Source: Clostridia bacterium (GTDB lineage Bacteria > Bacillota > Clostridia > Christensenellales > Borkfalkiaceae). Taken from it: a DNA stretch of 64,000 nt. The number at the start of each line of letters is the position of its first letter. Position 1 is the stretch's first letter. This document shows positions 45,907-55,754 of the stretch, piece after piece. The stretch is taken from contig JAGHJS010000088.1 of the NCBI GenBank assembly GCA_017886545.1, positions 31,404 through 95,403 of the forward strand. The letters run 5' to 3'. Both the position numbers and the translations under genes were made by a program. The notes beneath the pieces were generated by a model. That model made no database searches and had not been told where the DNA came from. It worked only from the letters and a program-made list of their open reading frames with translations.

Positions 45907-48780
45907 CTAACGGGAAAGCACCACTTTTTCCGCTTTCGCCGAAAATCCCTGCGGGATAAGGACGGGAAATCCGGACCAGTTTTCCCCTTCGCTGATCCAC
46001 GCATCCGGACCGTACGCGTACAGCGGCTGCGGCGTATAATGGTTCGGCCCGAAAGTATTGCGCCGCGTAAGATACAGCGTAAGCGTAAGTTCCTCCCGCA
46101 CGTCCGCTTCCGCCGCATACGGCGGGAAGGCGATCACCTTTTCCTCTCCGCCCCCTGTGGCATGCACCGAAGCGCCGTGCAGCTCGCGCACCGTTATGCG
46201 CACCCTGCCCGCGTCCCTGATCCCCGTATAAAACGTGACCGCACCGCCGTAAAACGGAAGCCCCTGCCCGCCGATCCCGTACGGGGACAGCGTTTCAGGC
46301 AGCGGACAGACCGTGGCGGGCAACTTCACCCCGAAATCGCCCAAAATATAAACCGCCTCGATGTTTGCGGCGCTGCCGAACGGGACGCGCACGGTCACCG
46401 TGTTTTCCCCTTTGCGGACCGCCATGCGGTACAGGCGGAAACATCTGTCCACCCAAACGCCTTCCGCACGCTCTGCGGGGCGGCCGTTTGCCTGCAGCGC
46501 GTCGCATTCCGCCGCGACAAGCGCGTCGCATCCGATCTCCGAAACAAAAGAGTAGCACAGCTGCACTTCCGCTCGCGGCGCGAGGGTCTCGGGACGGAAT
46601 TTTTTTGCGAACCAAGGCTGCACCATCTCCCCGCCGCGCAGCGGCAGCCCGAACTCCCTGCGCAGACGGCGGTCGATCTTCAGTACATCCTCTTCGCCGC
46701 GCGGAACGCCGTTCACCCGATATGCCGCCCTGTCAAGAACGAGCACGTTCGGTTCCGAAAGAGCAAACCGCATCCTTTCGGGCAGTGCGAGCGGTTCCGT
46801 CCGCTCCACGGCGGCGGGCTGAGCCGCCTGTACGAGACGGAAAATGCGCATCTGCCCCGCCGCGAAGCGCAGCCCGCACAGCGGGCACGCCCCTTTGTTC
46901 GCAAAGGAAAGCATGTCCCACTCCTCCGCGCAAAGACGCGCATACGGCTCGTTCAGCGTCACATCGCCGCTCACGCTTTCCGTTTCGCGCAAATTCAGCA
47001 AAAACAGCCATACGTCCCCGCCGAACAGGCGCACGGCGGAGGCTATCCCCTGCGGCGCAGATAAGACGCCCTGTGCGGGGAGCTCCTCCGCCTCCCGCAC
47101 GACGCGCCCGCCCGCCGCGGCAAACCGCTCCAACATCTCACGCGTATGCGGGCGCACTGCCTGCCCTTCCGCAAGCAGAACATTGCGGTACTTTGCCCTG
47201 CCGACCATGAGGAACGCACCCTCTTCGTCCCGCCCGACCGAACCATGCTTTTGCAGCAGTTCTTCGTCGCCGTAGTCGAACTCGCGCTGGGAACCGATCA
47301 GCCGTTCGCACTGCAGGCGGAACGCCTCGTCCATCGCCGACACAGCGCCGTCCTTCGGGTCGAACACATCCATCCAGCCGCGGCGCACCAGCCGCCACAT
47401 CCGTTCGACGGGATGGAGGACGAGCACGTCCGCACGGCGTTCGCCTTCGCTGAGCACGATGCCGATGCGCGCAAAATATGTTTCCAGCCCGTTCCAATCC
47501 TTATACCAACTGTTCTGATGCAAAATGCTCGTCGGATAATCGCGCTTCGCCTCCCCTTCCATCGTATACCACGAAAGGTGCGGGCAGCGCAAATTCACGC
47601 CGAACAACGCCTGCCAGTCGCCGATCCGTTTGAATTCGGAGAGCGGCATATCCCAGCCCGTACAGCCGTACAGCTCGCTCAGCACGAACGGCTTGCCGAG
47701 CTGGCGCGCCACCGAAGCGCATTGGATGACGGCGGGATAGCAGTTGTTATGCGCCGTCAGATTATCGATGCCCGGGAAGTCCATGTATTCGTAAAACCGC
47801 ATCATCGAACCGGAAAGACTGGTCTGAATGCTGAGGCTGTCCTCGTGCAGGATATGCCCCGTGAACACGATCCCGTGCTCTTTGCACCACGCGGCGTACT
47901 TTCCCGCAAAATTGCGGGTGAACAGATCGTCGAGCACGTCGATGTACCGCGCCGCCGTTTCGTTCTCCGTTTCGCCCGTCCGCCTGTAATAGACGGCGGG
48001 CAGGCAGAGGTCTTCGCCGTATTTTTCGCGGTAGGCGGCGAACAGCCCGCCCGTATACGGCGTCATGCGGCTGCGGTTCGGATTTTCGATCCCGAACCCG
48101 TTGAAAGCGGCGCCGCGGTGCGGTTCGTCCGTGAACACGCCCCTGATCGCACCGCCGAACAGATCGCCGCATTCTTCCGCATACCGATCGAGCGTGGAAC
48201 GCAGAAACGCATCCACCGCCGCGCCGTTCATCGTATCGAGATACGCCGCCCCGTTATAGAAGTCGCTGCACCGCATCGTTTCTTCCGCATAGACGGCATA
48301 GCGATACCCCGCGGGCACCTCCCCGCGGCTGCGGACGGGCAGCGCTTCCGCAAGCGAACCGTCCTCCGCAAAGCGCAGCGCATACCGCGCAAGGACGCCG
48401 ACCACGTCCTCGCAGGCGGCCGCCTCTTCGTCGCCGTCGTATTCGGAAACGAACCGCAGCCTGTTCTCTTTCGCGAAGGTGACCGTACCCCCGCAGGTCC
48501 CGCTCGGCCACCGGTCCTCGTCGTACAGCCAGGCTTCCATCCCCTGCGCCGCACCGTACTCTGCACAGCGGCGGATAAGGCGGAACCATTCTTCGCCCAA
48601 ATATTCCGTGATAAGCCCCGTCCGCGAATGCATGAAAAAGCCGCCGAACCCCATTTCGCGCATGCAGTCTATCTGCCGCAGGAGTTCCTTCTCTTCCAGC
48701 GCGCCGTTCCATGACCAGAACGGCTTGCCCCGGTACGCAGCCTCGGGATCACGCAGCCTCTTTACCGTTTCCGCGTTCAT
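45907..48780 (-). CDS. Glycoside hydrolase, GH106-like (alpha-L-rhamnosidase-type) protein
   Basis: PFWSWNGALEEKELLRQIDCMREMGFGGFFMHSRTGLITEYLGEEWF, YDEDRWPSG; ends in TAG. Confidence 0.65.
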   Translation of the reverse strand: MNAETVKRLRDPEAAYRGKPFWSWNGALEEKELLRQIDCMREMGFGGFFMHSRTGLITEYLGEEWFRLIRRCAEYGAAQGMEAWLYDEDRWPSGTCGGTVTFAKENRLRFVSEYDGDEEAAACEDVVGVLARYALRFAEDGSLAEALPVRSRGEVPAGYRYAVYAEETMRCSDFYNGAAYLDTMNGAAVDAFLRSTLDRYAEECGDLFGGAIRGVFTDEPHRGAAFNGFGIENPNRSRMTPYTGGLFAAYREKYGEDLCLPAVYYRRTGETENETAARYIDVLDDLFTRNFAGKYAAWCKEHGIVFTGHILHEDSLSIQTSLSGSMMRFYEYMDFPGIDNLTAHNNCYPAVIQCASVARQLGKPFVLSELYGCTGWDMPLSEFKRIGDWQALFGVNLRCPHLSWYTMEGEAKRDYPTSILHQNSWYKDWNGLETYFARIGIVLSEGERRADVLVLHPVERMWRLVRRGWMDVFDPKDGAVSAMDEAFRLQCERLIGSQREFDYGDEELLQKHGSVGRDEEGAFLMVGRAKYRNVLLAEGQAVRPHTREMLERFAAAGGRVVREAEELPAQGVLSAPQGIASAVRLFGGDVWLFLLNLRETESVSGDVTLNEPYARLCAEEWDMLSFANKGACPLCGLRFAAGQMRIFRLVQAAQPAAVERTEPLALPERMRFALSEPNVLVLDRAAYRVNGVPRGEEDVLKIDRRLRREFGLPLRGGEMVQPWFAKKFRPETLAPRAEVQLCYSFVSEIGCDALVAAECDALQANGRPAERAEGVWVDRCFRLYRMAVRKGENTVTVRVPFGSAANIEAVYILGDFGVKLPATVCPLPETLSPYGIGGQGLPFYGGAVTFYTGIRDAGRVRITVRELHGASVHATGGGEEKVIAFPPYAAEADVREELTLTLYLTRRNTFGPNHYTPQPLYAYGPDAWISEGENWSGFPVLIPQGFSAKAEKVVLSR

Positions 48781-50417
48781 GCACCCTCTTCTGCAACGCA
48801 GACCTCCGTCCCTGCGGGCGCCGTAACGCGCACCTTCGTTTTTCCGCCCTCGCGGCGGCATTCTATGCGCAGCACGCCCTGCGGAACGGGAAGTTCCGCC
48901 TCGGCGTATTCCAACCCGCCCAAACGCGGCGAAACGGTGACCTTGCGGAATCCGGCTTCTTCAACGCGTATGCCGAGAATACGGCGGAACAGGAAGGGAA
49001 CGACGCCCGCCGACCAGCCGTGGCAGAGGCTGTGACGGTACCCCGTATAACAGAACGCGCCGAAATCGCCGTGGATATCCTTTTCTCCCGCGCGCGGGAG
49101 CCTGTCCACGGGGCAGACCCTCCCCCGCAGCCATTCCGTATCGAAATCCTCCCAGAACGTCGTCGCGCCCATGGAGAGCATCCCGCCGTAATATTCCTTC
49201 ATGGCGGAAAGCGCCGCCTTTTCGCCCGCCGTATCGCTGAGCGCCGTGAGCAGGAAATAGCTCATAAAGGTGGAAAATCCCTTTGCGCCGCCTTCGGTAA
49301 GGATCGCCCGCTCGCGTTCGCTCAAAGCCGCCCCCGCAAGGTATTTGAGCGCCGCGATCTGCCGTTTTTCGGTGACTTCCGCCCCCGCCCGCATCAGCTT
49401 TTGTTCCACGGCTGCGGCAGCGCCGCCGCGTATGCCGTAGAGCGCTTCCAGCCGCATGCCGCTCTGCGCGCAGAGCCTGCACAGGCTGCGCACCCCTTCC
49501 GTTTCGTCCGCATGGCCGTGCGTGGGCCAGTCCACGAACTCCATGCCGAAATCGAAGCTGCCGTCCTCGCCGATGCAGTCCGCGATCTGCCGCATGAGCC
49601 CTTCGTAATAGCCGCGCTGTGCGTGCAGATAGTCCGCATTGCCCGTCGCCCTGTAATACTCTTCCACAAGAATGATCCACCACATGCTGTACATGGGGAA
49701 CCCGTTCATCCAGCCGGGGAGCGGCGTCTGTTCTTTGACAAAATCCAGCGACCGCGCGACGCAACCGTCGTCCGCACAGAGCGAAAGAAGCGCCGTCACT
49801 TCCGGATACAGATCGCCGACCCAGACGAGGCGATCGCGCTTGATGCCGTCCCAGATATACTCGCCCGCGCACAGCTGCACGGTGCGCGCCGCCGTATCGA
49901 AAATGCGTTCGATCTCCTTATCCGAACAGCGGAAGGACGCGACCTGCGGGCGCGGCGCGCGCACCGAGACGGCATTGACCGCCAACAGCTCCAGATCGGT
50001 CGTTTCCTCCAAAAAGTCGACGCAGGCGAAACGGAACCCGCTGTCGAAAAACTGCTGATCGGACAGCTGCGGCAATGCCAGGGTGAGGTCGCGCAGGGCA
50101 TGGTCGTTGGTGCTGCCCTTCTGCCCGACCTCGGAGAGCGCCTCGCCGACGGATTCGCCGAGGCGCAGCCGCACCCGCGTACTGCCCGCCGCCCTGCCGA
50201 GCACGATGCGCAGTCCGCCGCGCAGCTCCCTTCCGAAATCGAGCACAAGGCGGCACTTTCCCCGCACGTGCACCGATTCCTGCACCCCGAGCCCGACCTG
50301 TTTCCGCGCCGCACGCAAAAGCAAGTCGGCATGTTCCGCATCCCCCTCCGCCGCGATCAGGCGAAGGGGCAGGAGATATTCCCGCACAAGCGTTTCCGAA
50401 CCGTAAAGTTGCTGCAT
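48777..50417 (-). CDS. GH78-like alpha-L-rhamnosidase (six-hairpin)
   Basis: IFDTAARTVQLCAGEYIWDGIKRDRLVWVGDLYPE; C-terminal beta-domain. Confidence 0.75.
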   Translation of the reverse strand: MQQLYGSETLVREYLLPLRLIAAEGDAEHADLLLRAARKQVGLGVQESVHVRGKCRLVLDFGRELRGGLRIVLGRAAGSTRVRLRLGESVGEALSEVGQKGSTNDHALRDLTLALPQLSDQQFFDSGFRFACVDFLEETTDLELLAVNAVSVRAPRPQVASFRCSDKEIERIFDTAARTVQLCAGEYIWDGIKRDRLVWVGDLYPEVTALLSLCADDGCVARSLDFVKEQTPLPGWMNGFPMYSMWWIILVEEYYRATGNADYLHAQRGYYEGLMRQIADCIGEDGSFDFGMEFVDWPTHGHADETEGVRSLCRLCAQSGMRLEALYGIRGGAAAAVEQKLMRAGAEVTEKRQIAALKYLAGAALSERERAILTEGGAKGFSTFMSYFLLTALSDTAGEKAALSAMKEYYGGMLSMGATTFWEDFDTEWLRGRVCPVDRLPRAGEKDIHGDFGAFCYTGYRHSLCHGWSAGVVPFLFRRILGIRVEEAGFRKVTVSPRLGGLEYAEAELPVPQGVLRIECRREGGKTKVRVTAPAGTEVCVAEEGA

Positions 50418-50433
50418 GATATCGTACTCCTTT

Positions 50434-52680
50434 TCAGAATTCCACTTCGATGATGTGTTCGCCGCCGTCCGCAAAGGGCGGCACGAGCTGCCCCGCCGCC
50501 CAAGCGCCGTCTATGCGCATCCGCACGCCGCCCAGCCGCAGGTTTTTATAAAAGATCCGCAGGCGGCTGCCGCGGTAATCGCGTTCGGCGTACGCCTCCT
50601 CCCATGCGGAAGGCAGGCAGGGCGAAATGCGCAGCCCCGCGTACTCGCGGCGGATGCCGAGCATCCCTTCATAATAACAGCGCAGCCCCCACGCGGAGGT
50701 CCCCGTCTGCCAGGACGGCCCGCACTTCATATCCGCCGCAGGGTGCTTGAGGTAACAGTTCACGAACACGTACGGCTCGACCGTCGTCTTTTCGCTCGGG
50801 TTCCGCGGTCCGTCCGGCACGATCGCGCCGAGAGACGCATACGCCTCCTCCGCCCTGCCGAGCGCGCAGTCCGCCATCACTTTGAAGCAGCCTGCGTGGT
50901 TATAGATGCCGCCGTTTTCGTAAACGCCCGGGAGCATGCCGCTCATCCTGCCCACGCGCGCGTCATACCGCGGATAGGGCGGCGAACAGAGCCGCACGCC
51001 CTCGGGCGTGACGGCGCCGTCCACCGACCGCAGCAGCGGCTGCACCCGATCGGGCGGCACAACGCCCGCCAGGACGGCAAAGGACTGCGGATTGATATAA
51101 AACGTACCGTATCCGCTCGTTTTATCCCCCACCGTTCCGCACGCAGAAAAGGCGCGCACATAATAATCGCCGTTCCAGGCGCAGGCATTGAGCCGATCCG
51201 CCATCCGGCACCGCTGCGCATGCGCGAAGTCCGAAAAAGCCTCGTCGCCCGCGCGGGCGAACAATTCGGCGAATTCGCGCATCAACAGGCAGACGCACTC
51301 CGCCATAAAGACGGATTCCGCATTCTCGTCCGGAATGTTGAGCGCATCGTTCCAGTCCGCATAATACAGCTTCGGCAGCCCGTGCGGCCCCGCGTTCGCA
51401 GGATCCGCGTACCAGCGCGCCGCCGCTTTGAGATGCTCCGCAACGCTTGCGCCGCCGCCGTCCAGCCAGGGAAATTCCTCGTCAAGGAAAGAAAATTCAC
51501 CCGTCTCTTTGATATACTCGCAAACCGCCCAACCCAGCCAGAACGCGGGGTCGGAATACAGCTTCGTGTCCGTGACGGGATACCAGAGCAGCACGCAGTG
51601 CCCGTCCCGATACTGGCGGGCGAGGCACTCGGCAAGCACCTCCTTTGCGCGCACCGTATCGAAATTCAGGAACCCCATTGCGAGCTGCGCGTTGTCGCGC
51701 ACCGCTTTTTTCCCGATGGCACAGTAACTGACCTGTTTTTCCGCCCAATAATTGAACACCGTGTTGAACCGCGCGTCGGGGCATTGTGTGCGCAAGCGCC
51801 CGAACCGCTCCGCCCGTTCCGGCGCGAACGGCTCTTCCGCCTCCGCCAGCATGGCGGCACGCGCTCCGACGAGCGCGTGCGCGCTTTCGCAGAACCCGAT
51901 GAAGTAGTACAGCGTGCGGCTCTCGCCTGCGGCAAGCGTGAGTTTGTTCTGCAACAGCCCGCAGCGCGCGCGCACCGTCGCGCACGAACAGGAGAGATCG
52001 TTCCCCTCTTCCAGGGCAAGCGGCCGCGTAAGCCCGCCGTTCACGCCCGTAAAATTATCAAGGTATCCTTCAAAGGCGTCCGCCGCCTCGGAGGACATCA
52101 CAAACCCGTGCGGGCAGTCGAATTTTGCATACGGGTTCTGCGAAAGGCAGACGACCGCACTGCAATCGGCAAGATATTTTGTTTCGCTCGTCGTGCCCGC
52201 GTTGTAATAGAACGGCATCGCGTACCCGTCCATGCGGAACACCGTACCGGCGATCACGCTAACGCGGCGCACCCGCCCGCTCTTGTTGCGGAGGGTGACC
52301 CGCCGTACTTCGTACGGGCGCGCATCCGGCACGGCGAATGCGACTTCCGTTTCCAGCCCGTCGCGTTCGGAACGGACGGTGCTGAACGTTTGCCCGTGGA
52401 TACAGCGGAACTCCCCGACGGGCACGGCGCTCGGCCAGCCGCCCGCGTTCCAGTAGGCGCGCGTTTCCTCGTCGCGGAAATAGACGACGCCGCTCTTCGG
52501 CTCGTTCAGCACGATCGCTTCTGCCGTGGCGGAAACAAATTTTGAAGAGGACGCGCCCGTGTGCGTGACTTCACACTGGAACCCGCCGTCGTTCCATAAA
52601 AAATTGCACCAGTCCTTGCCCGTTTCCTGCCTGCGGACCGTTACCGTGCCCGCCGCGGCGTCTGAACTGTAAAAACTCAT
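50434..52680 (-). CDS. GH94-like glycoside phosphorylase
   Basis: KLYYADWNDALN, MPGVYENGGIYNHAG, WQTGTSAWGLRCYYEGMLGIR. Confidence 0.8.
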   Translation of the reverse strand: MSFYSSDAAAGTVTVRRQETGKDWCNFLWNDGGFQCEVTHTGASSSKFVSATAEAIVLNEPKSGVVYFRDEETRAYWNAGGWPSAVPVGEFRCIHGQTFSTVRSERDGLETEVAFAVPDARPYEVRRVTLRNKSGRVRRVSVIAGTVFRMDGYAMPFYYNAGTTSETKYLADCSAVVCLSQNPYAKFDCPHGFVMSSEAADAFEGYLDNFTGVNGGLTRPLALEEGNDLSCSCATVRARCGLLQNKLTLAAGESRTLYYFIGFCESAHALVGARAAMLAEAEEPFAPERAERFGRLRTQCPDARFNTVFNYWAEKQVSYCAIGKKAVRDNAQLAMGFLNFDTVRAKEVLAECLARQYRDGHCVLLWYPVTDTKLYSDPAFWLGWAVCEYIKETGEFSFLDEEFPWLDGGGASVAEHLKAAARWYADPANAGPHGLPKLYYADWNDALNIPDENAESVFMAECVCLLMREFAELFARAGDEAFSDFAHAQRCRMADRLNACAWNGDYYVRAFSACGTVGDKTSGYGTFYINPQSFAVLAGVVPPDRVQPLLRSVDGAVTPEGVRLCSPPYPRYDARVGRMSGMLPGVYENGGIYNHAGCFKVMADCALGRAEEAYASLGAIVPDGPRNPSEKTTVEPYVFVNCYLKHPAADMKCGPSWQTGTSAWGLRCYYEGMLGIRREYAGLRISPCLPSAWEEAYAERDYRGSRLRIFYKNLRLGGVRMRIDGAWAAGQLVPPFADGGEHIIEVEF

Positions 52681-52740
52681 TTCGGCTCCTCTCAAAAACG
52701 GAGGCTCCCGCACGCGGCGAAAGCCTCCGCTACGATCCGC

Positions 52741-53739
52741 TCAGACAGAACTTCTGGCTCTGTATTCGGCGTACAGGATGTATTTGCGTTCCTGCTGCGT
52801 ATTGCCCTTCAGCTGTTCCAGGATATTGTTCATGCACAGCCTGCCGAATTCTGCCTTGTCGTACCCCATCGACGAGATCGCGGGAGAAATGTAACGGCTG
52901 ATCAGCATGTCGTCACAGCCGCAGAGAGAAATATCCTGCGGGATGCGCAGCCCGCGCTCGCTCAGGCATTTGTATGCGCCGAGCGCAATGTTGTCGTTCA
53001 CGCAATAGATGGCGTCCGTGTCGGGGAAGCGCTGCAAAATATCCGCCGCGGCATTGTACCCGAATTCGGACGCGCTCAGCGTCACGATATTGTCCTGAAA
53101 GCAGCAGAGGCGGCGCTCGTCGAAAGCGCCGCCCGCCCGCCCGAGGAAATAGCGCATGGCGATCAGGCGGGTATCCGGCTCGATCTCCGCGCGGGAGGTA
53201 TCCGCAAGGAACGCAACGTGCGTCCGCCCCTTTTTCAGCAGCTCGCCGACAAGCGCTTCCACCGCGTTGACGTAGTTGATGCTCACTTCAAAATTTTCGA
53301 TGCCGGGCGCAACGTTTACGACGGCTATATCGTGCGAAATAAGTTTCGTGTACTCCTTTTCCGTACAGAAAAAGCGCGACAGATTGATGATGCCCTCGCT
53401 GCGGTGCGCGTAGCAGTTGTTGTAGTAATTTACGCGGTTGTCGTTGGCTATGATCACGTTCAGGGAGTACCCGGAGGGGAAAGCGATCTCGTACATACCG
53501 CGGTACAGCTCGTCAAAGTTATCCAGCGTGCTCAGCAGGATGGTGACCTGCTTCGTCGAATTCATTTTGAAACTGCGCGCTAAAAGGTTCGGCTCGTACT
53601 CCAGTTCCGCAATGACGCGCAGCACGCGCTGTTTGACCTCGTCGCTGACAAATTTTGTGCCGTTGATCACGTTTGAGACGGTGGACGGAGCCACCCCCGC
53701 ACGCTTGGCAACATCGTTCCTGTTGACCGCTTTGCCCAT
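52741..53739 (-). CDS. LacI-family transcriptional regulator
   Basis: NRNDVAKRAGVAPSTVSNVINGTKFVSDEVKQRV. Confidence 0.95.
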   Translation of the reverse strand: MGKAVNRNDVAKRAGVAPSTVSNVINGTKFVSDEVKQRVLRVIAELEYEPNLLARSFKMNSTKQVTILLSTLDNFDELYRGMYEIAFPSGYSLNVIIANDNRVNYYNNCYAHRSEGIINLSRFFCTEKEYTKLISHDIAVVNVAPGIENFEVSINYVNAVEALVGELLKKGRTHVAFLADTSRAEIEPDTRLIAMRYFLGRAGGAFDERRLCCFQDNIVTLSASEFGYNAAADILQRFPDTDAIYCVNDNIALGAYKCLSERGLRIPQDISLCGCDDMLISRYISPAISSMGYDKAEFGRLCMNNILEQLKGNTQQERKYILYAEYRARSSV

Positions 53740-53756
53740 ATGCTTACGTTCCCCTC

Positions 53757-55682
53757 TTACTCGGTTACTTTATAAACGTAGCGCATCCTCCCGATGGGAG
53801 CCGCGTCGCCGTTCACGTAAAACTCGGCGACGTCAAGATCCTTTTGCAGGTTGTCCGCGACTTTGAGCCCCAGCGACCGCCCGACGGGCAGCCCGATCGC
53901 CGAGCGCGGCACCTTGATCCGCATGATGTTCCCCTCGACGCTGCTTTCACACGTCCCGACAAAGGTAAACCCGCCGCCGTCGATGCGGTGCAGCGACGTT
54001 TTCCCCTCTTCGGGCGTGCGGTTGAGCACGTACCGCATCCCCATCCAGCCGTCGGACGCGCCTTCCGCCCCGAGATAAACGTTCATCCAGCGCTCGTCGC
54101 CCTCTTCAGGCGCGGTCACGTCCTCCGCGGTACGGATGAGCAGGTACACGTTCTCTCTGTCCGCCGCGACGCGCACTTCCGTGATGTCGTTGCGCCCCGT
54201 ATCGTTTTCGAGCACGTTCTGCCCCGAGGTATCCAATGCGCTGCGCGCGATCGTCTCCCCCGTAAAATCGCGGAAAACGGCTACGTTCTCCCCGTTCCAG
54301 CCGCCGAGCCCGTCCATCAGGGAATCGAGCGGCTCTTCGCTTTCGGCAAACGTTCTGCCGCTCCCCTCGCCCTTGTACTCGCGCACGTTGCGGATGAGGG
54401 AAAGGTAGTAATTGTCAAGATACTCCGCATTCATCTCGATATCGCGCGAAAACTCCATGTTGAAGGTATCCACAAAATGGCAGTAATCGTCGCCGAGGAC
54501 GGAACTGTTCGGCTGCTTCTGCGCGATCCATTCGTTCCAGCCCGTCACGAAAACGAGGTCCACGTCGTTTCCGCCGTCGCCGTCCGCTTCGTTTTTGAAC
54601 ACGGTATCCCACTGCTGTTCGAAATTCGTGCCTTCGGCAAGCGCGCGTTCGCGGCTGTTTTTGCCTTCGGTATGGTCGTATCCTCTTCCCCAATTTGCAT
54701 TATACACCAAATCCATGTAATTTGCATCAAAATCAAAGCCGTTTTTTTGCAATTCCGCACGGTTTTCGGGCGCGAACAGCCCGGAATCGCTGAAATCGGC
54801 AAGCGGCTTGCTCGTCGCCGAGATGCCGACGTGCTGCGAAACGGAAACGGACATGATGTTGCCGACCTGCGGATCGGTGTAGATGTCCTGCGGATAGTTC
54901 CAGTCCATCCAGGGGAAGCGCGCGCTTTCGATGGCGGCGTTCGGCCACTGCGGCAGTTTGAAGTAGAAGGTCGAATCGATCAGCGGATCGCCCGTCGTGC
55001 TGCCGATGATCCACGGCTTGTTCTGCGTACCGCGGAACCAAAGGGGTTCATACTCGGGGTAAAATTCCGGATCGTAAAACGTGTTGTAGATCTGTTCCAC
55101 CGACGTCCGCGACGTAGCGGGGTCGACGGAGGTAAGGAACATCACTTTCGGCACGTCGAACCCCTGTTCGTAATACTCGAGCAGAAGGTCGAGAAAGGCG
55201 TATGCCTGCACGTCGTAGATGCGCCCGTTCGACGTATCGAAGGCGATAAAATCCAGCCCCGCGTGGATGAACAGCTCGATGTGCTTGCGGATGACCCATT
55301 CGTCGTCCGCATTGTAATAGCCGTACAGCGGCTGCCCCCAATAATGGAAGGCGTTCATCTCCTGCGTGCCGCCCGCCGATTGGCGTGCCAGAAGCTCGCT
55401 CATCACCGTCCCGTTCTTTTCGTAGTTGTTGCTCACGTCCTTGATCGGGCTCTGGTCGGAACCGTTCCACAGAAAATAGAAGATGCCTACATACTTATCC
55501 TGTTCGTACCCCGAAACGGGCGAAAAGGAGCGCCCCACGTCGTCGGCGGCCGCCGTCATCGTAAAGCCGTCCGCAAGCCCGTCGGGGCGGTCTTCGAGCT
55601 CCCCGCCCGCACAGCCTGCAAGCGCGCCGAGGCTCATGGAAGCGGCAAGCGCCAGCGCCGCGATCTTTTTGCTCTTTTTCAT
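53757..55682 (-). CDS. Lipoprotein, glycoside-hydrolase-like (GH71/GH99-type fold) with C-terminal carbohydrate-binding-like domain
   Basis: Lipobox LAGC; YVGIFYFLWNG, HYWGQPLYGYYNADDEWVIRKHIELFIHAGLDFIAFDTSN, VTGWNEW. Confidence 0.65.
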   Translation of the reverse strand: MKKSKKIAALALAASMSLGALAGCAGGELEDRPDGLADGFTMTAAADDVGRSFSPVSGYEQDKYVGIFYFLWNGSDQSPIKDVSNNYEKNGTVMSELLARQSAGGTQEMNAFHYWGQPLYGYYNADDEWVIRKHIELFIHAGLDFIAFDTSNGRIYDVQAYAFLDLLLEYYEQGFDVPKVMFLTSVDPATSRTSVEQIYNTFYDPEFYPEYEPLWFRGTQNKPWIIGSTTGDPLIDSTFYFKLPQWPNAAIESARFPWMDWNYPQDIYTDPQVGNIMSVSVSQHVGISATSKPLADFSDSGLFAPENRAELQKNGFDFDANYMDLVYNANWGRGYDHTEGKNSRERALAEGTNFEQQWDTVFKNEADGDGGNDVDLVFVTGWNEWIAQKQPNSSVLGDDYCHFVDTFNMEFSRDIEMNAEYLDNYYLSLIRNVREYKGEGSGRTFAESEEPLDSLMDGLGGWNGENVAVFRDFTGETIARSALDTSGQNVLENDTGRNDITEVRVAADRENVYLLIRTAEDVTAPEEGDERWMNVYLGAEGASDGWMGMRYVLNRTPEEGKTSLHRIDGGGFTFVGTCESSVEGNIMRIKVPRSAIGLPVGRSLGLKVADNLQKDLDVAEFYVNGDAAPIGRMRYVYKVTE

Positions 55683-55754
55683 GCAGAAACCCCTCCTTTG
55701 ATCCCGCGCGGCGGAGACCGCCGCGCGGCTCATATTCTTACAGCATCGGGGCTG